A stretch of DNA of 64,000 bases from Setoptus koraiensis (Eukaryota > Arthropoda): contig CM106586.1 of assembly GCA_048013815.1 (NCBI GenBank), positions 15,004,001-15,068,000 on the forward strand, written 5' to 3'. The notes under the pieces are model-generated. The model did not search any database. It was given only the letters and a program-made list of their open reading frames with translations, and was not told the origin of the DNA. Within the stretch, counting starts at the first letter, position 1, and each line of letters opens with the position of its first letter. Position numbers and translations under genes: made by a program. This document shows positions 58,201 through 64,000 of this stretch, piece after piece.

Positions 58201-61200
58201 CCAAAATCATCGTGGAGTAAATCAATCTACAGATTAGATCTGACACTATAAGACTATGTCCCAATACATACCCAATCACCCACTCACAGACAACAATCAG
58301 CAATACACTACAGACCAAAACACTTCAGACACAAAACAAAGGCACCAAACGGTGAAACTAAAACAACTAACATAATCAATCAACACACAAAACCAAATAT
58401 GCAAACAATAAATAGCAACAAACCAACAAATACATCCAATAACCCCCCCCAGCAAACTTATACACTAAGGACAGACACAGATACAACCACTTAATCGTAA
58501 CCAAAACTAACAAGAATACCACCAATCAAGAATTCGATACAAAAAAAAAAGACAAGCCATAATCACATACCGACATCATCCTTAACAAGCCAGAATAAAA
58601 AACCATCACACATCCACCCAAGTAACAACAAAAGAGAACGAGAAAAGAAACACAGAAGTACCCAATACGAAATGGAAACAAAGCACACAGCGAATCAGCA
58701 CAATTACAACAACCGAACTCACGAAACAACAAAAACAAAAGAGCAAATACAAACTCAGAGGACCAACACATCTACATAATTAACACCAAAAAAACCAAAA
58801 CAAAGAAATACACTAATTGCATAATAACAACAAGCAATACAACATACATACCCTACAACACGACTCACCAAAATCCGAAAAAACAATCCTAAACAAAAAA
58901 TAACACAGAGATTCCCGCAACTAATATCACACGACCAATCAAGTCCCAATCAGCAACAGAAGCGAATCTAGTCATCAATGAGCAGACGCACAACCCCAAA
59001 AACGCCCAAAGCCAAATCACGAAAACAATATTAATGCAACACAAGAAACAACAAGGTAAACCTATACAATCAAAGACATAAACCACGTCCTTTAATTATA
59101 CAAACCGAAACACCAATCCACACACGTTTACTAAATACAATACGAATAAAACGTTCACTACGAACAAAAAAATAGTAACAACAGAACACAACCACAAAAT
59201 CGCAATCTAAAATCCCACCACACCTACAAGATACATACCATACTAAAATTTAATATAGAAACAAATCAACACACCAAGCAAGACACCACCCCAGCCCAAA
59301 AATTATCGATACGAACACCAGTTAAAATCACACTAATACTTCATACAGCACAAGCAACCCACAAACCCGATCTCAAAGCGAAAAACACCAACTATGATCA
59401 AACTAACACGCACAAGAAAACGAACATCAGCACACACACAAGCTAGCACGACAAAGCGTAAGTATCTACTATGCCTAAGATCCACTCAGGAACCCCATAT
59501 AAACTTAAATACAACCACACTTAATCAATCAAACAACAACCACAATTCAAAGTACCACAACAAACAACGAAAAACACCTAACCCACACCAAAACAAAAAA
59601 ATCATAATACCAACTATATCACATCTCTATCAAGTAATAAAACCCACACACAACACTAACCACACCGTGACATTAGTAACGGTCACGCACAGTAGAACAA
59701 ACACCCAAGATCAACCACATACCCCGCCACAGGCTACACAGTTATTGACATCGTACCCAAACCAACAGCAAAACCAGCAACAAATATCGTATCCTCACCA
59801 CTACAAGCCAGATCATCTACCCTAGCACTATTAAATAGGGAACTCACCATCAACCAGCCTCAACACAATCCATTTATCCATAACTACACGACAACAATAC
59901 ACCAAAGACTGAAACACCCCCCCGACACTGACATGAAACACAGACGAATCCCAACGCCCCAGAAAAACGTAATACTACCAAACAAATCAAACAAGAATCC
60001 TCCCTCAAACTTCCACAAGAAACAATACTTATTAAATATACTCCGGGCCACAATACCAGCTAAAACAAAACCACAACACTTAACTTAACCTAACCAACAC
60101 CGAAATATATAAAACAACACAACGTGATAAACAAAATCAAAACAGCAAGATCACCGAAGAACTACAATCATTATACCTCGACACATACCAAAACACGTAG
60201 CGCAAATCTGAACTAATGCAATGCAAAGTACAACATTACATAACAAAAACCAGAAGATCTCGAACGCGTTCACAATAACAAAACATCATACCATTTTCTA
60301 CCTACACATGGTAATCGCTCGAAGCCCCGCCAAAGCCACTACTCGAAATATAGTGACCTAAACGCGAAACTTAGTAAACCGTAGAAAAAACATATCAGAA
60401 AAGACATATTCTGAACTAGCCAGAGGAACAGAAGCGGGACATCACAGCAAACTCAAGAAATTATAAACAACAGACTATGGCTACGGACAACTGAACTAAT
60501 ACGTTATGTAATCACCACTACACCGAAAAAAAGAATATTAACGTGGAAAACATATACAAATATAGAAATCCTATACACACAATTTGCAAAAAAACAGCCT
60601 ACAAAATAACCGCACATAACACAGGCAACATTAAAAAAAGATAAACAAAGATCACATCCAACGAAAACCAAGTCCGCAACAAGAACCACTTATTGTCACC
60701 CCCACGATACATCGACTTACCACCGAACATCACCAAATAATACAACCAAAAAAGGACTATAACTATAAAACCCCTAACGCAAAAAAAACGACCGATAACG
60801 TCACAATAATTAAAAGCCCGATATAACCAAACTCAAAATGATTCAACGTCACACCTTCAGTCCTTTCACACAGAAATGGACTCATAGTCTGTAGAAAGGT
60901 AGACGAAGGATCACCGCTAGTAAAGAACCAACTCTAAGGCAACAGCGAACGGGCAGCCACAAAGACTTTGTTGTTTACCACGAACATCAACAAAGAGGGA
61001 ACAAAATAAGTTATAACATAATCATATACCAAATAACAATACAACCAGCAACAAACACAGATAAGTACTCATCGAAAAGGCCTAAGACGAAATGAGCAGA
61101 AAATTCGAAGACCAGGGTTGAATCGGCCAAACGATCTGCGCACTAAAAAACTATAGCGTAAGAAATCTTAAATCGGAAAAAAAACACAAGCAACCTACAA

Positions 61201-61668
61201 GTATTCAAACAAACGATCAAAAGCGACGACTCAACAAGCAGAGATACAACACCCAACTAACCATCCTCCAATAGCAAAATCAGAAGCACAGCCATACACA
61301 TAGCTGAAGGAATAAATGCACAATACGAAAAACTCTACCGATCGACCGACGAAATCTTATGCACGTGAGACGCATTAATCCAGTAAACGTACCGAACCCT
61401 ATAAATAGAACAATAAACCAAAACGAAAATAAACTAAGACATAAAAAGAGGGAAAAACTAGACCAGAATAATAACACCACATACGCCATCCTTCACCGAA
61501 CCGAACGATAAATTACACGAACCCTCAGACACAAGCATCTTTGGAGCAGAAAAAATCACCTACAGTAGAGGTCGGGCAAAGACGGATAAAATAGAGATAT
61601 CAGTAGCTCTAAAAGAAAAAACCAAATCTAAACATGAACACACCTAGATCTAAGAAGACTACAACAAG
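49287..61668. other. 12.4-kb strand-asymmetric A/C-rich block, no recognisable gene
   Basis: In two lines counted by hand (50221-50280 and 57361-57420) there are A 60, C 33, G 14 and T 13 of 120, so A+C is about three quarters of the plus strand. The bias starts abruptly at 49287 and holds throughout. No tandem repeat, terminal repeat, tRNA, rRNA or protein domain was found. Open frames are short (longest about 140 codons) and of biased composition (N, T, P, K, Q, H on plus; V, C, F, L, W on minus). Neighbouring genes and intergenic DNA show no such skew. Most likely low-quality or chimeric sequence at a contig end; real but unknown DNA is not excluded. Confidence 0.8.
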
Positions 61669-62168
61669 NNNNNNNNNNNNNNNNNNNNNNNNNNNNNNNN
61701 NNNNNNNNNNNNNNNNNNNNNNNNNNNNNNNNNNNNNNNNNNNNNNNNNNNNNNNNNNNNNNNNNNNNNNNNNNNNNNNNNNNNNNNNNNNNNNNNNNNN
61801 NNNNNNNNNNNNNNNNNNNNNNNNNNNNNNNNNNNNNNNNNNNNNNNNNNNNNNNNNNNNNNNNNNNNNNNNNNNNNNNNNNNNNNNNNNNNNNNNNNNN
61901 NNNNNNNNNNNNNNNNNNNNNNNNNNNNNNNNNNNNNNNNNNNNNNNNNNNNNNNNNNNNNNNNNNNNNNNNNNNNNNNNNNNNNNNNNNNNNNNNNNNN
62001 NNNNNNNNNNNNNNNNNNNNNNNNNNNNNNNNNNNNNNNNNNNNNNNNNNNNNNNNNNNNNNNNNNNNNNNNNNNNNNNNNNNNNNNNNNNNNNNNNNNN
62101 NNNNNNNNNNNNNNNNNNNNNNNNNNNNNNNNNNNNNNNNNNNNNNNNNNNNNNNNNNNNNNNNNNNN
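61669..62168. other. Assembly gap of 500 N
   Basis: Exactly 500 N, as in the first gap, so a placeholder. Both sides carry CSN5 or the A/C-rich tail. Confidence 1.
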
Positions 62169-62608
62169 CAGCATCCGTAGCCTGGATGTGAATGATACCA
62201 ACCTATGACATTTTCTTTTCTATCGACATGCTTGGCCTGTTCAACATAAGCCGCCATATACTCGTAGGCGGCGGCGTGAGCATTTACCCGTGTTTCTGTA
62301 CCTTCGACAGGCAAGGCAAATGAGTCCATAACTATCATGGTATTAGTATCGACTTTACCTAATAACATTCCCATAATCTCTAGAGATCCGCCAGATTTTG
62401 CGTGTCTAAGCATCTTCAATAGAGCGTGTGCCGAAATTTTAATAAATTTGAAATAACTGGGGTCCCTTTCCCATGGCTTTGCTATCCTAATCTCTGATTG
62501 TTGTTTTTCGTCATAAATATATATGTCATCAATGGCTGCGGCCTCGCTCAGTATACTGCTGCAACCCTCTTTGGGGTCTATATCCATCAAGTCTTGCTTT
62601 GATGTCAT
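62169..62608 (-). CDS. CSN5: CSN5, N-terminal part (second copy after the gap)
   Basis: Begins at the Met at 62608 ([19 protein letters not shown]) and runs to residue about 146 (HSHPGYGC) at the gap. Positions 62169-62555 are identical by eye to 48900-49286 over 387 bp. It provides the authentic first 18 or so codons missing at 49286. Since one locus would be expected, this is best read as the same gene seen twice across a mis-joined gap. Confidence 0.9.
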
Positions 62609-64000
62609 GATTGTGTGTGTTGTTAATATAAGCCAGCGATAGTAAATAACTATAAATAGTAGATAACTAAAAATAGTGTAAAGTAGTGAATTAAAGAATT
62701 CAGGGGATACCGCTAATGGTATGTGATGGATTAGAGTGTGATATAAGACAAGATAAGGAGGACATTACGATAATAATTGCATTTTTTATTTTCTTGCCAT
62801 GTGATCGACTTGAGCACATCGGCATTCTGTGCGCCGTGCGCAGATCCGGCACACGCAGGCATAAATGTAATTGTGTGGATTCAACTTTGTTGTGCGCACG
62901 CGCAAGTGTTGAATAACCATGGCTTTTCGCGTTCAAGTTTGTCGAGTTCGACAACGACGACGACGACGGCGGCGGCGGCGGCGACGAGTGATCAAGAAGC
63001 GAGTGAGAGTGAGTCAAGATTTGTCCGTCGCTCGACGAGTTTGTTTATATGTGTGTTCGAAAATTTCGAACTTATTCCATCACTACGCTTTCAAGCATGA
63101 ACATCTCCGGATAGTTGGTTAGTCGGTTGCTCGGTTAAGTTGACTCTCTCGAACTAATTTATTCGTCGACTATCATCATCGTTCATTCATTATTCTGTAC
63201 CAGCAGTAATTATTATTACGTCGTAGTTTTGATTGGAGTTTTCTCATCAACATTAGTGGCAGAAGAAGCAGCAACAACAACAACAACGACAGCGGCAACA
63301 ACAACGACAACAACAACGACAACAACAACGACAACAACAACATCATCATCATCATCACCAGCGGCATCACAACTAACAAGACAGCAACTATCAATACACA
63401 TGAATGGCAATAATAAAGATCACTAATGAATGAATTCTCACTAACTAATAATAGCTAGTAGCGAGAGAAAAGAAGTAAACTAAAAGTAAGCACTGAGCAC
63501 AAGAAGAAGATAAACTTGTACAGCTCGCTAGTTGCCGTCTGGTTAAGTTTTAAAGAAGTCGCATATGGCGATAGTCGTGATAGCTGTTAGTTTCTTTTTC
63601 TCTCTCTGTAAAAACAAGATTTTACTTCTACTTTCGCTATAACGACGACAAGACAAACATAACAACTACCGCCAGCACTCCCTAAACTACTGTAAGATAT
63701 CGTCGCACTGGTGACTCAAAATCACCACCATATTACTAAAGCTGCTACATTTATTATGTTCCAACTCTCTCTCTCTCTCTTTCAGAGTTTATTGTAATAT
63801 ACACCATGTGTGTGTGTGCTCGAGAACATATATAACTTTATATAACTAAAACTAATGTGCCATTTTCTGCAAAGTACACTGTATAGTGGCGTACATGTTG
63901 ATACAGAGATGAATGAACAGAGACAGAATATTGTTATTATTAGTTTATTATTATTACTATCATTGTGCGAGAAGCGCCGAAAAAACCCCAACAATCTTGT
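62609..64000. other. CSN5 upstream region with simple repeats
   Basis: CSN5 promoter side. Contains a GAC/GGC trinucleotide tract (about 62955-62987), a CAA/ACG tract (about 63268-63350), a CT tract (about 63763-63782) followed by TTTCAG, and a short GT tract (63807-63818). The CT tract plus CAG at 63784 would make a good splice acceptor for a plus-strand 5' UTR exon, but no coding exon follows within the window. Valine/aspartate or threonine ORFs here are artefacts of the repeats. Confidence 0.45.

Noticed and set aside
49500-61600. Many ORFs of 60-143 codons in the A/C-rich block
   Set aside because: Lengths and residue content follow from the base bias; no motif, no splice pattern and no similarity among them.
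48311-62608. Two CSN5 paralogs or a gene with a 12-kb intron
   Set aside because: The two pieces are identical over 387 bp and complementary in extent, with no splice site at 49,286. A contig overlap is simpler.
63176-63426. Valine/Asp-rich and Thr-rich ORFs near 63.3 kb
   Set aside because: Translations of CAA/ACG/ATC simple repeats; several frames open on both strands.

Overview
The window looks like nuclear DNA of an arthropod, most likely an acariform mite. The coding genes are animal-like: an Id/emc HLH factor, EMG1, mitochondrial uL14, a heme peroxidase, a large cadherin, BTB-kelch proteins, mitochondrial-type IleRS and CSN5. Introns are short (tens of bases to about 170) with GTAAGT-type donors, intergenic DNA is AT-rich, and there is an ML-domain secreted protein of the mite group-2-allergen/NPC2 kind. 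The mite assignment is an inference from gene content and style, not a proof.

Layout. 0-8.3 kb is a compact housekeeping block: Id-like HLH (+), ML-domain protein (+, 3 exons), Tudor protein (-), PRKRIP1 (+), tRNA-Arg(CCT) (-), then EMG1 (-) and mRpL14 (+) head to head over a ~440-bp shared promoter. 8.4-11.9 kb is a six-exon CLIP-domain heme peroxidase (-). 12-17.8 kb is a repeat nest: a dispersed repeat, a foldback element, a MITE with perfect 21-bp ends, a duplicated block, a TTGG-type minisatellite, a GC-rich Q/A/T-rich ORF remnant and a fresh internal fragment of the IleRS gene. 17.8-23.3 kb is an eight-exon cadherin (-). 23.3-30.4 kb is gene-poor and contains a 500-N gap flanked by two allelic copies of the same ~0.97 kb. 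30.4-38.7 kb is a tandem duplication, each unit carrying a two-exon BTB-kelch gene (-). 38.8-39.5 kb is an orphan ORF. 40.2-44.5 kb is a mitochondrial IleRS gene whose promoter and first ~38 codons are copied from the EMG1/mRpL14 locus. 45.8-47.5 kb is a secreted Q/N-rich protein with an internal exon duplication, followed by a relic of the IleRS 3' end. 48.3-62.6 kb is CSN5 (-), split by 12.4 kb of strongly strand-asymmetric A/C-rich sequence plus a second 500-N gap.

Most interesting points. (1) The mitochondrial IleRS gene appears to be a chimera: an intronless synthetase ORF downstream of a duplicated EMG1-mRpL14 bidirectional promoter, using the start codon and presumed targeting peptide of mRpL14. 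(2) The 12.4-kb A/C-rich block has a base composition unlike anything else here, no recognisable gene or repeat, and interrupts CSN5 in mid-codon sequence next to a gap. A sequencing or assembly artefact is the leading explanation, but it should be tested. (3) At least three IleRS-derived pieces of different age lie within about 31 kb, so this locus duplicates often.
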